Assembly (NCBI GenBank): GCA_964059195.1 | Contig: CAXKWD010000001.1 | Coordinates: forward strand, 120,089,751 to 120,153,750 | DNA from: Ectobius pallidus | Lineage: Eukaryota; Arthropoda; Insecta; Blattodea; Ectobiidae | Direction: 5' to 3' | DNA: 64,000 bases | Part shown: positions 63,290-64,000 of the stretch, one piece after another | Layout of the letters: each line of letters begins with the position of its first letter | Position numbering within the stretch: position 1 is the first letter of the stretch | The notes under the pieces: model-generated | The model's database searches: none | What the model was told of the DNA's origin: nothing | What the model saw: the letters and a program-made list of their open reading frames with translations, nothing else | Program-made: the position numbers and the translations under genes

Positions 63290-64000
63290 CTGCAAAAGAA
63301 AACATTAAAATATCACAAATTTTCCATACCACATTGTGAGGAGTTTAAAACAGCAAAGCCTCTGCACCAGTTCTCATTTCTTGGTAGGCCTAATATCTTG
63401 AAATTATGTGTTTGAAAAAGATTGTCATACACTCTGCAAGGCTATGAAAACACTGGTACTTGATCCATTAATCGAATCCAACTCTGTCCACTATGCCACG
63501 GAGTATAGGGCCTTCTGGTGGAGGTTTCATTTATGTTAAGGTATTTATTAAATACTTAATTTTTATATAATAGTGAAGTAAGCTTAGTATGGAACATAAT
63601 ATGAAGGCTTATTTAGTCGCTCTTATTTTCCTATAGAGAACAGAATGACAGGTGGGGAAATAGTCGTCTGATTTGTTAATAATTTTTTAATAAATTGTAG
63701 AAGGGAATAAAATTATTGTTCATAGCATTTGCTTTTGGAATGGTATTATTTTTAATGTAATATGACTGGTTTCATAGTTTGCTGATATACCTTATTTCTA
63801 CAGATATGTTGCCATGTGATAAGTCAATGGTTCTAAAATTTCTCTCTGCCTTTCCTCTGTTCTACCCGCCCTATATATATATACTAGCTGAAAAGGCCCG
63901 GCGTCGCCCGGGCTTTGTATTTTTTATTTTGAAATTAGCTTATGGAGGACTTTCGATTTTGAAACTCTAGGTCCTTATATAATATGTATGTAGAACTTGA
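63290..64000. other. Last intron of the upstream carboxypeptidase, incomplete
   Basis: No further exon is visible before the window ends. A GAAAAGGCCCGGCGTCGCCC GGGCTTTGTA block near 63890-63920 resembles a common insect/mollusc repeat end but cannot be delimited. Confidence 0.5.

Overview
The window is nuclear DNA of an insect: AT-rich, low coding density, exons of 75-591 bp separated by introns of up to 17 kb, and introns crowded with tRNA-headed SINEs, 5'-truncated LINEs and short inverted-repeat DNA transposons. The repeat families resemble what I associate with cockroaches and termites (Blattodea, possibly Periplaneta), but that placement is from memory and not tested. All recognisable host genes lie on the minus strand.

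Gene layout, read in the direction of transcription (high to low coordinate). (1) 63289-62741: the terminal exon of a serine carboxypeptidase (peptidase family S10, CPVL / vitellogenic carboxypeptidase-like); the rest of that gene lies beyond the right edge. (2) 53863-26767: a second serine carboxypeptidase gene that can be rebuilt completely. Five constitutive exons (53585-53863, 43332-43518, 40939-41085, 38356-38430, 32942-33108) join in frame to encode 285 residues: signal peptide, oxyanion region and the catalytic Ser. They are followed by two intact, in-phase candidate terminal exons (29717-30307 and 26767-27339), each carrying its own catalytic Asp, catalytic His and stop codon. Either splice gives a full-length enzyme (481 or 475 aa). 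(3) 22914 to beyond position 1: the first four coding exons of a carboxylesterase (22780-22914, 5666-5806, 5364-5523, 832-1017), including the HGGG and GESAGG motifs; the 3' exons are off the left edge.

The rest is intronic or intergenic. Repeats that I could delimit by ends and target-site duplications (TSDs): three tRNA-derived SINE families, two 5'-truncated LINE copies, about eight hAT-type elements with 8-bp TSDs or near-TSDs, three PIF/Harbinger-like elements with TTA TSDs, a 255-bp element with perfect 38-nt terminal inverted repeats, a mariner transposase fragment, and several microsatellites. Several insertions are nested.

Most notable: the duplicated terminal exon that could swap half of the carboxypeptidase catalytic triad, a relic partial duplicate of exon 2 just inside intron 2, a perfect 674-bp tandem duplication, nested transposons, and a strong excess of the palindrome TAGGCCTA throughout the window. 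No prokaryotic-type system, CRISPR array or rRNA was seen.
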